From Crystallibacter permensis (GTDB taxonomy: Bacteria > Actinomycetota > Actinomycetes > Actinomycetales > Micrococcaceae): a stretch of 64,000 nucleotides of DNA. A program made the translations under genes and the position numbers. The stretch spans positions 186,001 to 250,000 of the forward strand of contig NZ_JAODLR010000006.1 in assembly GCF_025960875.1 (NCBI RefSeq), given 5' to 3'. The notes below the pieces were generated by a model, which ran no database searches, was not told the DNA's origin, and saw nothing but the letters and a program-made list of their open reading frames with translations. Position 1 is the first letter of the stretch. Each line of letters begins with the position of its first letter. Of the stretch, positions 8,161-17,931 are shown one piece after another.

Positions 8161-9870
8161 TCAGTTTTCCGGATTCTCGCCCACTGTTACGTCGATGCTC
8201 TGCTCCTCGCCGCCGCGCAGTACCTTCAGGGTAACGGTGTCACCCACGGGCTGCTCACGGATGGCCGCCGTCAGTGAGAGGCTATCCTCGATGACACGTT
8301 CCCCAACCCCCGTGATGACGTCTCCTTCGCGCATTCCGGCCTTGTCGGCAGGTGATCCCCCGCTGACGCCGGCGACCTCAGCCCCGACGGAGAACTGTGT
8401 GCCCCCGCGTGAAGCCTCCGCAGCCTTGGCCGTGACGGTGACGCCTAGATAACCGTGCGTTGCTTTGCCGTCGGCAATCAGATCCTGGGCGATCCGCTCT
8501 GCATAGCTGCTCGGGATGGCGAAACCGACACCGATGCTCCCGCTGTCCTGGCTGGCGGATGCGATGGCAACGTTTACGCCGATGACTTCCCCGTTGGTGT
8601 TGACGAGGGCGCCGCCCGAATTGCCATGGTTGATGGCGGCGTCAGTCTGGATGACATTGAGGTAGATGCTGCCCTTGCCTGAGGGCTGGTTGCCGGAATC
8701 TTCGGGGAACTGGAAGTTCCACTGGTCGCCGGGATTGGGTGTTTCCTCTTCCTCGGGCACTTCCGAAGAAGACACGCTGATGGTCCGGCTCAGCGTCGAG
8801 ATGATGCCGTCCGTCACCGTCCCGCTCAGGCCGAGGGGAGCCCCGATGGCGATGGCGGTGTCCCCGACATTGAGCTCGCTTGAGTCGGCGAAGGAAGCAG
8901 GCGTCAGACCCTGCGCTTCAATCTTGATCACGGCCAGATCGGACAGCGGGTCCGTTCCCACGATGCTGGCCCGGTGGACTTTGCCGTCGCTGGTGCGGAC
9001 CTCCACGTTCGCGTCCGCAGCCTGCCCGCCCAAAGTGACTACGTGCGTGTTGGTGAGGATGTGGCCTTCCTTATCGAGGATGATGCCCGAACCGGAACCG
9101 CCCGAATTTCCCGAGGCGACGGAAATCGTCACGACGCTCGGGGATGCCTTGGCCGCGGCAGCAGTGATTTCATTGACCGAGTCGGTGTTGTTGACGATCA
9201 ACTGCTCCGCTGAACCGGAAACAACGGACGACGGCGGGACGTCACCCGCCAGCGACTGCGCTCCCACCGCGACTCCGCCGCCTGCCAGCCCGGCTAGGAG
9301 CATGCCGGCTACCAGCGTGCCGCTTCCGAACCGCTTCCCGGCGGCTCGCTTGGGTGTCTGGGTGCCCGTAGACGCAGCCGATGCGTAGTAAGGGGTGGAG
9401 CCGTGCTGCCCGTAGCCGGCCTTCGATGATGCGTCGGACTGGCCGTAGCTGCCGGAATGGCCGTACGCACTTTGCTGGCCGTAGGGATTGTGCCCGCCGT
9501 ACTGCTGCTGCCCATAGGGGTTCTGCTGGCCGTAGGGGCTGGCATCGCTGTATCCCGTTGGCGGTGAAGCCGCGCCGTGCCGCGTCTGGCTGGCGGAGTC
9601 CTCGTCGGTGGTTTCGCCGAATGTCCCCGACTGGCTATGGTCCGAACCATCCGGCCGGTGCCAGCCCGTAAGCGGCTCGGTCGGCTGCGATGACTGAGGA
9701 AGCGACTGAGTACGCGGATTCTGCTCAGAACCTGCTGGCTCGCCCCTATCCGATTCGCCAGCTGGGGTGCGGTAATCAGCGTTGGCGTCCGCTGCAGTCG
9801 GTGGCTTCGCCGGCTGCGGCGGGACCTGGGGCCGGAAGGTGGCTTCCGGATCCTGGTTGTGCTCAGTCAT
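8161..9870 (-). CDS. HtrA/DegP-type serine protease with PDZ domain, membrane anchored
   Basis: The 569-residue protein has a long disordered cytoplasmic N-terminus. Residues 107-160 are rich in Tyr, Gly and Gln with recurring YGQQ units. A membrane helix at about 181-205 is followed by an extracytoplasmic trypsin-like domain with His276 (NTHVV), Asp311 (SDLAVIKI) and Ser418 (GNSGGAL). An acidic insertion at about 368-400 lies inside the protease domain. One PDZ domain follows, with GGSPADKAGMREGD. The family degrades or refolds damaged envelope proteins. The ATG is preceded by AAGGAAAGGGAAA. It is divergent from the TPM/PspA envelope-stress genes, which fits a shared theme. Confidence 0.94.
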   Translation of the reverse strand: MTEHNQDPEATFRPQVPPQPAKPPTAADANADYRTPAGESDRGEPAGSEQNPRTQSLPQSSQPTEPLTGWHRPDGSDHSQSGTFGETTDEDSASQTRHGAASPPTGYSDASPYGQQNPYGQQQYGGHNPYGQQSAYGHSGSYGQSDASSKAGYGQHGSTPYYASAASTGTQTPKRAAGKRFGSGTLVAGMLLAGLAGGGVAVGAQSLAGDVPPSSVVSGSAEQLIVNNTDSVNEITAAAAKASPSVVTISVASGNSGGSGSGIILDKEGHILTNTHVVTLGGQAADANVEVRTSDGKVHRASIVGTDPLSDLAVIKIEAQGLTPASFADSSELNVGDTAIAIGAPLGLSGTVTDGIISTLSRTISVSSSEVPEEEETPNPGDQWNFQFPEDSGNQPSGKGSIYLNVIQTDAAINHGNSGGALVNTNGEVIGVNVAIASASQDSGSIGVGFAIPSSYAERIAQDLIADGKATHGYLGVTVTAKAAEASRGGTQFSVGAEVAGVSGGSPADKAGMREGDVITGVGERVIEDSLSLTAAIREQPVGDTVTLKVLRGGEEQSIDVTVGENPEN

Positions 9871-10174
9871 AGTTTCCCTTTCCTTGGACTGTTACCACTA
9901 TGCCTTCTCTATCTGGGACCCGGGCCGATATTCGCTGGAAGAAAACTGGGAATACGCCGAATGCCCGGTGCAGCATGGGTTCCGCTCCGGCTGGCATGCC
10001 GGAATGGGTCCGAACGAGACATTGCGCTTCCGGCGTACCCGCTCCCGACACAGTAGATTCGGGTGGACGCTCCCACTACCGCCCCATAGAATCAAAAACG
10101 GGGCGGATCAACGGTGCGCTCCGGTATCCGCCACGATATCAACCGGGCCTCCGGACGATACTGAAGGGTTCTAC
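9871..10174. other. divergent promoter region between htrA-like and TPM genes
   Basis: This 304-bp noncoding stretch separates two head-to-head envelope genes. Apart from the ribosome-binding sites and the promoter candidate at 10064-10092, I see no repeat, RNA gene or small coding frame that can be supported. Confidence 0.5.
10064..10092 (+). promoter_or_regulatory. candidate promoter of TPM-pspA operon
   Basis: TGGACG (10064-10069) and TAGAAT (10087-10092) are 17 bp apart on the plus strand. The leader to the ATG at 10175 would be about 75 nt. Confidence 0.45.
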
Positions 10175-12226
10175 ATGCGATCACTGCTCACTCGCTTGGG
10201 GGCCGCTGTTGGGCTCTCGGCGGTCTTCATGGCTCCGGCCGCGGCCAACGCCGAACCACCGGTGGAGATCCCGCCCGGCGAGTTTGTGATTGACAAGGCA
10301 GGCGTCCTTGGTGCCGAACAGGCCGAAGTGGAGGATGCCATCAGCAACCTGCGCCAAGAAGAAGGCCTGGGCTTGTACGTCATCTACGTCGACGAATTCG
10401 AGAATCCTTCCGATGCGAGCGCCTGGCTGCTGGAGACCGCAGAGCAAAAAGGGCTGGGAAGTTCGGACAGCATGCTCGTCGTTGCGGTGGAATCACGTGA
10501 TGCCCACTTCCAGTCTGCGGAAGGAAGTCCTGTTGCAGCCAGTGACCAGCAGATCTTCCAATCGCTGAGCCCCGCGCTCGCCCAGAACGAATGGGCGGAA
10601 GCAGGCGTGCTGGCGGCAGAGGCCATCGCCGACGTGGCCTCCGGTGGCAGCGGAGACGTCGGTTCTTCCTCCGGCGGCGGTTCGCTGGCGCCGGTGCTCT
10701 TGATGGGCGGTGTCGTCGCAGCGGGCGGAGTCGCCACCTATTTGTATGTGAAATCCAAGCGGCGCAAGGGTTCCGGCCGCGGAGAACCACAGATTCAGCG
10801 TGGACCGGATGGCAAACCGATTGATCCGCATGACGCGATGAGCGTCGAGGATCTGCGCAAGAAGGCCGGCAGCCTGCTGATTGCCGCCGATGACGCCATC
10901 AGGTCCAGCGAGCAGGAAGTCGGCTTTGCCATGGCCCAGTATGGCGAGGCAGCTGTCAAGCCGTTCCACGAGGACATCACCGCGGCCAAAGCGCACATGA
11001 TGGAGTCCTTCAAGCTCCAGCAGCAGCTCGATGACCACATTCCGGATACCGAGGAACAGCAGCGGGCGTGGCTTGGCGACATCATCCGTCGCTGCGAAGC
11101 GGTCAGCGCATCGCTCCAGGAACACAAGGAAGATTTCGACGCGCTGCGGGAACTGGAAAAGAACGCTCCCGGAGCCTTGGCCAGCGCCCGTAAAGGTGCC
11201 GAGGCGGCCCGTGAAAGGTTGGATGCGGGCCGTGCCGACCTTGACCGGCTCCGCGAACGGTACGCGGACTCCGCTCTTGAGCAGATCCGCGACAACATCG
11301 ATCAGGCGCAGGAACGGCTTGATTTTGTGGACAATGCTGCAGCCACCGCGCAGGAGAAGCTCGACGCCGGAGACCGCAGCGCCGCGGTTGTCGCCGTCCG
11401 GGCGGCCGAAGAAAGCGTCTACCAAGCTAATGTCCTCCTCGATGCGATCGGCAAAACGTCCAAGGACCTGGACGCCGCGAGATCGGCCATGGAAAGCGCA
11501 ATTTCGGATACGGCCCAGGATCTTGCCCATGCCCGTGCCCTCATCGCCAACGGACAACATCCGGAGCTTGCAGGGCCGGTCGCCGAAGTCGAAACGGCCT
11601 TGGAAGGCATCCAGCGCGACATCGCCGGCGGCCGGATCGATCCGATCAGCATCGTCCAGCGCCTCGACGCGGCGAATTCATTGGACCGCTCGCTGACCGG
11701 CATCCGCGATGCCCAGGAACGCGGCCGCAGGGCACGCGACTCGCTGCAGCACACCATCATGTCGGCACAGGCGCAGATCTCAGGAACCTCGGACTACATC
11801 CAGGCCCGCCGCGGCGGCGTCGGCAGTGAAGCCAGGACCCGGCTGGCTGAAGCCGAACGCAACCTTGCCTACGCTCTGCAGATCACCGAATCGGATCCCG
11901 AACAGGCCCTCAACTATGCCCAGCAGGCTAATGCCCTCGCGCAGCAGGCCAGCCAGATGGCACAGCAGGATGTAGACGGTTTTGGCGGCATGGGCGGTAT
12001 GGGCGGCTTCGGCGGCGGCGGCATGTTCGGTGGCCGCGGTGGCGGCCTCGGTGGCGCCATCCTTGGCGGAATCCTGATCGACTCCATCCTGCACGGCGGC
12101 CACGGCGGCCACGGAGGCGGCTTCGGCGGCGGTGGCGGTGGTGGGGACATCTTCGGCGGCGGCGGCTTCGGCGGCTTCGGCGGTGGCGGTTTCGGCGACG
12201 GCGGAGGTGCCGGCGGCAACTTCTAA
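10175..12226 (+). CDS. TPM-domain membrane protein with coiled coils and Gly-rich tail
   Basis: The 683-residue protein has a signal peptide ending near AAANA (residue 26), then an extracytoplasmic TPM domain (about 35-155, FVIDKAGVL to IADVAS). A membrane helix (about 168-190) and a long charged alpha-helical region with coiled-coil character (about 215-600) follow. The tail is almost entirely Gly/Phe/His, from about residue 602 to the end. The start is the ATG with GAAGGG upstream; longer in-frame extensions lack a signal peptide. The gene is followed by pspA, a pairing known from other bacteria in which TPM proteins work with PspA-type membrane repair. The biochemical activity is unknown. 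Confidence 0.85.
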   Translation: MRSLLTRLGAAVGLSAVFMAPAAANAEPPVEIPPGEFVIDKAGVLGAEQAEVEDAISNLRQEEGLGLYVIYVDEFENPSDASAWLLETAEQKGLGSSDSMLVVAVESRDAHFQSAEGSPVAASDQQIFQSLSPALAQNEWAEAGVLAAEAIADVASGGSGDVGSSSGGGSLAPVLLMGGVVAAGGVATYLYVKSKRRKGSGRGEPQIQRGPDGKPIDPHDAMSVEDLRKKAGSLLIAADDAIRSSEQEVGFAMAQYGEAAVKPFHEDITAAKAHMMESFKLQQQLDDHIPDTEEQQRAWLGDIIRRCEAVSASLQEHKEDFDALRELEKNAPGALASARKGAEAARERLDAGRADLDRLRERYADSALEQIRDNIDQAQERLDFVDNAAATAQEKLDAGDRSAAVVAVRAAEESVYQANVLLDAIGKTSKDLDAARSAMESAISDTAQDLAHARALIANGQHPELAGPVAEVETALEGIQRDIAGGRIDPISIVQRLDAANSLDRSLTGIRDAQERGRRARDSLQHTIMSAQAQISGTSDYIQARRGGVGSEARTRLAEAERNLAYALQITESDPEQALNYAQQANALAQQASQMAQQDVDGFGGMGGMGGFGGGGMFGGRGGGLGGAILGGILIDSILHGGHGGHGGGFGGGGGGGDIFGGGGFGGFGGGGFGDGGGAGGNF

Positions 12227-12294
12227 CTGGATAAGAAACCGGGCAGCACAAGGGCTGTAGTCAAGAATCAGATAGCAGGACGAAAGGTATCACA

Positions 12295-13035
12295 GTGGTT
12301 AAGCAGTCAATCTTTGGCCGTATCGCACAGCTGGCAAAGGCCAACATCAACGCAGTTCTGGACCAGGCCGAAGACCCCCAGAAGATGCTGGACCAGATGG
12401 TCCGCGACTACTCGAACAACATTGCCGAAGCCGAGAGCGCCGTCGCCCAGACCATTGGCAACCTGCGCATGCTTCAGGACGATCACAACGAAGACATGGA
12501 AAACGCGCGCAGCTGGGGCAACAAGGCCTTGGCTGCCAGCCGCAAAGCCGACGAGTACCGCGCCGCGGGCAATCCCGCCGATGCGGAAAAGTTCGACAAC
12601 CTCGCCAAGGTCGCCATCCAGCGCCAGATCTCTGCCGAGAATGAGGCCAAGGGTGTCGAGCCCACCATTGCCTCCCAGAATGAGGTTGTCGAAAAGCTCA
12701 AGACCGGACTCAACCAGATGAAGGGCAAGCTGACCGAGCTCCAAAACAAGCGCAATGAACTCGTGGCGCGCGCCCGTACGGCTGAGGCCCAGACCCAGGT
12801 GCATGACGCGCTCAAGAGCATCGACATCATGGATCCGACCAGCGAAGTGGGACGGTTCGAGGAAAAGGTCCGTCGGGAAGAAGCGCGGGTCCGCGGCGCT
12901 CAGGAACTGGCATCGTCGAGCCTGGATTCACAGTTTGAGAGCCTGGAGGATCTGGGCGAGCAAACCGAGATCGAAGCCCGCCTGGCCGCATTGAAGTCCG
13001 GCTCAAGCTCCGCCTCAATCGAATCCGGCCAGTAG
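12295..13035 (+). CDS. pspA: PspA/IM30 family membrane-stress protein
   Basis: PspA proteins are ESCRT-III-like, almost entirely helical proteins that coat and stabilise stressed membranes. The 246-residue product begins FGRIAQLAKANINAVLDQAEDP, the typical amphipathic N-terminus, and continues as long charged helices with the conserved MVRDYSNNIAEAE segment. The GTG start has GAAAGG at a good distance. It sits 68 bp behind the TPM gene and is probably cotranscribed. No PspF, PspB or PspC homologue is nearby, as usual in Actinobacteria. Confidence 0.93.
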   Translation: MVKQSIFGRIAQLAKANINAVLDQAEDPQKMLDQMVRDYSNNIAEAESAVAQTIGNLRMLQDDHNEDMENARSWGNKALAASRKADEYRAAGNPADAEKFDNLAKVAIQRQISAENEAKGVEPTIASQNEVVEKLKTGLNQMKGKLTELQNKRNELVARARTAEAQTQVHDALKSIDIMDPTSEVGRFEEKVRREEARVRGAQELASSSLDSQFESLEDLGEQTEIEARLAALKSGSSSASIESGQ

Positions 13036-13038
13036 CAG

Positions 13039-13070
13039 CATAGGACGGCCCTTAAGACGGCCGTCCTATG
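13039..13070. terminator. hairpin directly after pspA
   Basis: CATAGGACGGCC pairs perfectly with GGCCGTCCTATG around an 8-nt loop, starting 3 bp after the pspA stop. No U tract follows. Confidence 0.5.
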
Positions 13071-13104
13071 CGGGGCTGTGGTGAAGGATGTCGCCACAGC
13101 CCCG
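13071..13104. repeat. second hairpin after pspA
   Basis: CGGGGCTGTGG (13071-13081) pairs perfectly with CCACAGCCCCG (13094-13104). It abuts the first hairpin. It could act in termination or in protecting the mRNA 3' end. Confidence 0.45.
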
Positions 13105-13152
13105 TAGGGGCTTCTTCCCGCTGTCTTCGGAACCACTCTTAAGTCTTAATCT

Positions 13153-13190
13153 AAAAGGTCCCGACCGGATGTCTCCGGTCGGGACCTTTT
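13153..13190. terminator. strong bidirectional terminator between pspA and tRNA-fMet
   Basis: A perfect 17-bp stem (13153-13169 with 13174-13190, core GGTCCCGACCGGA) closes a TGTC loop. It is flanked by A4 on one side and T4 on the other, so it works on either strand. It lies 6 bp beyond the tRNA 3' end and 118 bp beyond pspA. Confidence 0.85.
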
Positions 13191-13195
13191 CTTTG

Positions 13196-13269
13196 TTGCG
13201 GGGAGAGGATTTGAACCTCTGACCTCTGGGTTATGAGCCCAGCGAGCTACCGAACTGCTCCACCCCGCG
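13196..13269 (-). tRNA. initiator tRNA-Met (CAT)
   Basis: The minus strand folds into a 74-nt tRNA with anticodon CAT, a T-loop GGTTCAAATCC and D-loop AGCAGTTCGGTAGCT. The anticodon stem contains three consecutive G-C pairs. The first base is C opposite A72, the mismatch specific to bacterial initiator tRNA. The 3' CCA is not encoded, as is common in this phylum. Confidence 0.95.
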
Positions 13270-13319
13270 GCGCGGTCTTTACTCTACCGGCCGCGGGGTT
13301 GCTACGCAAATCGGCTGGG

Positions 13320-16300
13320 TCAGCCTTCGGGTGCCGGGGCCGGCGTTTCCGCCGGAGCCTCTTCGCCACCCTCGGCGGGAGCCTCACCCGACACAATGCC
13401 TTCAGCTTCGAGCGCATCCTGCAGTGCCCGGTTCAGCTTCTCCTGGGCTGCACCATAAGCCGCGAAGTCGCCTTCTGCCAGAGCCGCCTCGCCCTCGCGG
13501 ATCGCGGCATTCGCCGCTTCGAGTGCCGCCCGCAGATTGGCCTCCCCGTTGCCGCCGCCACCTTCCGCCGGCGGGGCAGCCGGATCGTCCGGTGTCTCGC
13601 CGACGTTCCCGGCGTCGCCGGTCGTCGCACCGGAGTCGCCGCCGAAGACCTGGTCAAGGGCTTCGTCCAAGGTGGGAGCGAAGCCGACAACTTCGCCGAA
13701 GCTGACGAGTACGCGGCGGAGCGTCGGGTAAGCCGAGCTGCCCGAGGACTGGACGTACACAGGCTGGACGTACAGCATGCCGCCGCCGACAGGCAGGCTG
13801 AGCAGGTTGCCCTTGAGCACTTCGGTAGCACCCTGCTGCAACAGGTTCAGCTCAGTCGACACCGCGGTGTCCGAGTTGAACAGGTTCTGTGCCTGGCCTG
13901 GTGCGGGAACCGACAATGATCGTGGAATATCAAGCAGCCTCAGCGTGCCGTATTCCTCGCTCTTGACGCCGTCCTCGCCGGTTCCGGCATCACCCTCGGC
14001 AGCCAGGAAGCCGTAGAGCACGTTTCGCGCTTCCTCACCGGCAGGAACGAACGGAATGAACGGCGTGGTCAATGAGAACGCAGCGCTTTCCTGCTCGGGC
14101 ATCTTCAGGGACAGGTAGAACGGAGGCTGCTTGACGTCGGAATTCGCGCCCAGCGTCGGATCGGTAGGCACTGCCCAGGCGTCGCTGTTGGTGTAGAACT
14201 TATCAACATCCGTCACATGGTAACGGGCCAGGAGTTCACGCTGGACCTTGAAGAGGTCCTCCGGGTAGCGCACGTGGTCCATCAGCCCGGCTGACATTTC
14301 GCTGAACGGCTTGAGCGTCGTCGGGAACACCTTCTGCCAGGCCTTGAGAATGGGATCCTGATCATCCCAGGCGTACAGGTCCACCGAACCGTCGTAGGCA
14401 TCGACGGTGGCCTTGACAGCGTTGCGGATGTAATTGACCTCTTCGGGCGGCAGAGCCACGCTTTGTCCGCCTGCGGTCGAAGAATCTGCCGTTGCGGACT
14501 GGAGCTGCTGCGGAGTCGAGTACGGGAAGTGCTTACTGGTGGTGTAGCCGTCAACGATCCATTTGACCCGGCCATCAATGACGGCGGGATAAACATTTCC
14601 ATCCACCGTCAGGTACGGTGCAACTTTCTCCACCCGTTCCCGCGGATCCCGGTCGTAAAGAATCTGTGATTCGGAATTCACCTGATCCGAGAGCATCAGG
14701 TCTGTGGACTGGAATTTCAGCGCGTAGACGAGACGGTTGAAGGCGTTGCCCACGCTGGGCCCGCCTTCGCCTTCGAAGGTGTTCCGGGACTCCGTCTCGG
14801 ACTCCTCGCTCTGCGGACGGTCGATCTCGATCGGGCTGTCGCCTTCGGGTGCGCCAACGACGGAGTACTCGGGAGACTCCTCGCCGAAGTAGATCCGTGG
14901 TTCATAGTCCTCTTCATTACCCAGCACACCCGTGGTCGGGATGCCGGACTGGATAAAGGTCGGCTTGCCATCGGGCTCGACGCTGGAACCGGCGGCGGCG
15001 ACGACGCCGTAGCCGTGGGTGTAGAGGACGTGCTCGTTGACCCAGCCTGCGGGCACGCCCGCGGTGTTCAACTCACGCACCGCAATGACGGTGTCCTGGA
15101 TCTCGCCGTCGATCTCGTAGCGGTCCACGTTCAGGATTTCCGGGAACTGGTAGTACTGCCGGAACTGCTGCAACTGGCTAAAGGCATCCGAGACCAGATT
15201 GGGATCAAGGAGGCGGATGTTCGCCGTCGTTTCGGCATCCTGACGCAGGGCGCCAGCTTCGGCCTCAACGGTAGCGTTGTAGGTTGTGGTCTGGACCTCG
15301 TCGAGTCCATAGGCCTGACGCGTCAAGGCAATGTTGTGCTCGATGAACTCCGCTTCGCGGCTCAGTTCGGACGGCTCGACCTGGAAGCGCTGGATGACCC
15401 ATGGGTAGACGCCGCCGGCCAGAATAGCAGTAATGATCAACATGGCGGTACCGATGATCGGCAGGCGCCAGCGGCCCGAGAACACGGCGACGATGAACAG
15501 GATGGCCACAATGATGGCGGCCACGGCCAGAATCGCCTTGGTCGGGATGACGGCATTGACATCCGTGTAGAGCGCGCCGGTCCATTTGCCGGAATCCGAC
15601 TGCAGGGTGCTGTAGCGGTCCAGCCAGTAATTCACACCCTGCAGGAGCAGGAAGAGGCCGGCGAAGACGGCTACGTGGATACGGGCAGCGTTGGAAGCGA
15701 AAAAGCCCTTCTCCTCCAGCCGGATCCCGCCGTAGAGGTAATGGGTCAGGAGACCGGCGATGCCTGCGATCAGCACCACGCTGACCAGGAACCCCGTCAG
15801 GAATCCCAGGAAGGGCAGCGTATTGGTGTAGAAGCTGTAGTCCAGGTTGAACTGGGGATCAGTTTGCCCAAAGGAAACCTGGTTGAAGAACAGCAGCACG
15901 GTCTGCCAGGCGGAGGCCGCCGCTGTACCGGCGAAACCACCGAGCACAATCGGAATACCGATCATTAGCAGCTTGCGTACGGGCTCGAGCTGCTCCTGGT
16001 ACCGGTTGAGGTTGTCCTGCAGAGCACTGTCCGGTGCATAGACCGGACGTGCCCGGTAGGCGAGGCGCAGGCTCAGGTACACCGCAGCAGCCATGATCAG
16101 GAATGCGATCAGGAAGACGGCGATTTTCGTGCCGTTTTCCTTCAGGAATACTTCCAGATAGCCAAGCTGGTTGTACCAAAGGATGTCCGCATAGATCTGC
16201 GAGAAGAAGACGAACCCGACCACCAGCACGGCCACCACAATGAGGGTGGGTATAAGCGGGGAGCGTTTCCGTGTTAATTGGGTGGGCGCGGTTGGCCGGT

Positions 16301-16331
16301 CATCACGGGGCCGGTCTTGTCCGAATGTCAC
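13320..16331 (-). CDS. UPF0182 family large membrane protein
   Basis: The 1003-residue protein has about seven membrane helices in the first 320 residues, then a large domain with the family's conserved [11 protein letters not shown] and [17 protein letters not shown] segments. A disordered Ala/Pro/Glu/Gly tail ends the protein. The family is widespread in Actinobacteria and its function is unknown. The GTG start has GAGGTAAAGA immediately upstream. It follows the YlbL-like gene in the same direction across 186 bp in which I find no clear terminator. Confidence 0.9.
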   Translation of the reverse strand: MTFGQDRPRDDRPTAPTQLTRKRSPLIPTLIVVAVLVVGFVFFSQIYADILWYNQLGYLEVFLKENGTKIAVFLIAFLIMAAAVYLSLRLAYRARPVYAPDSALQDNLNRYQEQLEPVRKLLMIGIPIVLGGFAGTAAASAWQTVLLFFNQVSFGQTDPQFNLDYSFYTNTLPFLGFLTGFLVSVVLIAGIAGLLTHYLYGGIRLEEKGFFASNAARIHVAVFAGLFLLLQGVNYWLDRYSTLQSDSGKWTGALYTDVNAVIPTKAILAVAAIIVAILFIVAVFSGRWRLPIIGTAMLIITAILAGGVYPWVIQRFQVEPSELSREAEFIEHNIALTRQAYGLDEVQTTTYNATVEAEAGALRQDAETTANIRLLDPNLVSDAFSQLQQFRQYYQFPEILNVDRYEIDGEIQDTVIAVRELNTAGVPAGWVNEHVLYTHGYGVVAAAGSSVEPDGKPTFIQSGIPTTGVLGNEEDYEPRIYFGEESPEYSVVGAPEGDSPIEIDRPQSEESETESRNTFEGEGGPSVGNAFNRLVYALKFQSTDLMLSDQVNSESQILYDRDPRERVEKVAPYLTVDGNVYPAVIDGRVKWIVDGYTTSKHFPYSTPQQLQSATADSSTAGGQSVALPPEEVNYIRNAVKATVDAYDGSVDLYAWDDQDPILKAWQKVFPTTLKPFSEMSAGLMDHVRYPEDLFKVQRELLARYHVTDVDKFYTNSDAWAVPTDPTLGANSDVKQPPFYLSLKMPEQESAAFSLTTPFIPFVPAGEEARNVLYGFLAAEGDAGTGEDGVKSEEYGTLRLLDIPRSLSVPAPGQAQNLFNSDTAVSTELNLLQQGATEVLKGNLLSLPVGGGMLYVQPVYVQSSGSSAYPTLRRVLVSFGEVVGFAPTLDEALDQVFGGDSGATTGDAGNVGETPDDPAAPPAEGGGGNGEANLRAALEAANAAIREGEAALAEGDFAAYGAAQEKLNRALQDALEAEGIVSGEAPAEGGEEAPAETPAPAPEG

Positions 16332-16517
16332 TCTTTACCTCATTGTCAGCGTGCGTTGTGCTTGACGGCGGATCCATGCCTATGCATGAGGCCCCTCCAT
16401 CTAAACCACGAATGAGCAGCCCAGGAGGTTCCGCTTTCCTTCCATTCTGCCTTGTGGGAACGCCACAACGAAGTCGGGAGCGACGCCCGCCGCCTTCTGA
16501 CGCACGATTGTGACACG

Positions 16518-17615
16518 TCAGCCGCAGGCAGGAAGCGCTGAGCCGTCCTTGCCTTCGCCGAGCAGAGTCACGGCTTCTACGGCGTCTTCGAGAGTCGCCA
16601 CCTTGACCACCTGCATCCCATCGGGCGCATTGCCGACGACATCGCCACAGTTGGCTTCCGGAGCAAGGAAAACGGTCGCGCCGCGTTGATGCGCGCCATA
16701 CATCTTCTGTTCGATGCCGCCGATCGGACCGACGTTTCCGGACGAGTCGATGGTGCCGGTGCCGGCGACGTGCAGCCCCCCGGTCAGTTCCCCTGGCGTC
16801 AGTTTGTCAACGATGCCCAGTGCAAACATCATGCCAGCGCTGGGCCCGACGACGTTTTCAAGCTGAATTTTGACGTCGTAGGGGAACTCAAAATCGGTCT
16901 CAATCGTGACGCCGAGCTGATACGTGCCCTGGGCGTTTGCTTCCGGAGCGACCTGGACGGTCTCAGGCTCGCCGTCGCGGAGGACCTTGAGCTCCACGGG
17001 CTCGCCACCGCTGGCATTGAGCTCATCACGAAGAACATCGATGTCCGTGACCGCGGTGCCGTTGATGCTTTCGATGACGTCATCCCGTGCCAGTAGATCT
17101 GCCGCAGCTGCACCCTCGGCGAAACCGACAACGGACAGGTCTTCCTCGAAGTCGACACCCATGTGGCTCAAGGCTGCCGCAACGGACGTTTCCTGCGAAG
17201 AGTCCATGGCCGCCGCGTTTCGGTTCTGGATCTGCTCGCCGGAGACACCCGGAGGGTATACGAGTTCTTCCGGCGTGACGCTCTTGTGTGGATCCAGCCA
17301 GGCAGAGGCTACTTCGAACAAACGCACAGAGCCACTGGGGCCGCCACTCATGTACACGGTAGTCATATCCAGTGCGCCTGAAGTGGGATAGGTCTTTTGG
17401 CCGGGGATTTCGATCAGCGGGACGTCGTTCACTGCGCCGATCGTGTTGAAGGTAGGACCGGGAGACTCGACGATGTAGGGCGATGGCAGAGCCAACGCAA
17501 GCAGGCCAAGGACGACGGCGACGACGCCAGCGCCAATCATGACCGGATGCCGTCGGTTGTTTTGCTTGCGCGGCGTCGGCGGTGCTAGCTCCCCGAGGTC
17601 GGTCGGCTCAGTCAA
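16518..17615 (-). CDS. YlbL/Lon-like PDZ protease, membrane anchored
   Basis: The protein has one membrane helix (about 25-44), a PDZ domain (about 155-225) and a C-terminal S16 Lon protease domain. The serine-lysine dyad is visible: Ser259 in GPSAGMMFALG and Lys304 in GGIEQKMYGA. These proteases act on extracytoplasmic or membrane substrates without an ATPase domain. I prefer the TTG at 17615 (365 residues) because AGAAGGAAA sits correctly upstream. A GTG at 17675 would add 20 residues without a ribosome site. It is divergent from the DUF2342 gene. Confidence 0.9.
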   Translation of the reverse strand: MTEPTDLGELAPPTPRKQNNRRHPVMIGAGVVAVVLGLLALALPSPYIVESPGPTFNTIGAVNDVPLIEIPGQKTYPTSGALDMTTVYMSGGPSGSVRLFEVASAWLDPHKSVTPEELVYPPGVSGEQIQNRNAAAMDSSQETSVAAALSHMGVDFEEDLSVVGFAEGAAAADLLARDDVIESINGTAVTDIDVLRDELNASGGEPVELKVLRDGEPETVQVAPEANAQGTYQLGVTIETDFEFPYDVKIQLENVVGPSAGMMFALGIVDKLTPGELTGGLHVAGTGTIDSSGNVGPIGGIEQKMYGAHQRGATVFLAPEANCGDVVGNAPDGMQVVKVATLEDAVEAVTLLGEGKDGSALPACG

Positions 17616-17931
17616 CTGTGGTTTCCTTCTCTCATCGTCTCCCGCGGCATACTCCAGGCACGGCAGGAAAGGCACCGGTCAAACCGGAGCCCTGCACCAG
17701 CCTACGCGCTTTGCCTGAGAGAACGCCCGCAACCGGAGCCATCCACCTGGACGCTTCATGGCGCAACGAGGCCGCGCATCTCATTTGCCTAGAGCGAACC
17801 GGGCTCAACAAGCACGACATGGCGTGAAAACTAGCGGTAACGTGTAGTCAGAAGCAACAATCCGGCGACGGCCCAGGCCCTGTTCCAGGCCCGCATGCCC
17901 CAGCACACCCTCACAAGGACCGGTGGTATAG
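17616..17931. other. divergent intergenic region, no gene seen
   Basis: This 316-bp region separates the YlbL-like and DUF2342 genes. It contains both ribosome sites (AGAAGGAAA on the minus strand, AAGGAC on the plus strand). I see no convincing -35/-10 pair, RNA gene or small coding frame. Confidence 0.5.

Noticed and set aside
11990-12226. Repeat array (CRISPR or tandem repeat element) in the GGC-rich stretch
   Set aside because: The repeats are in frame and encode the Gly-rich tail of the TPM protein. There are no regular repeat-spacer units.
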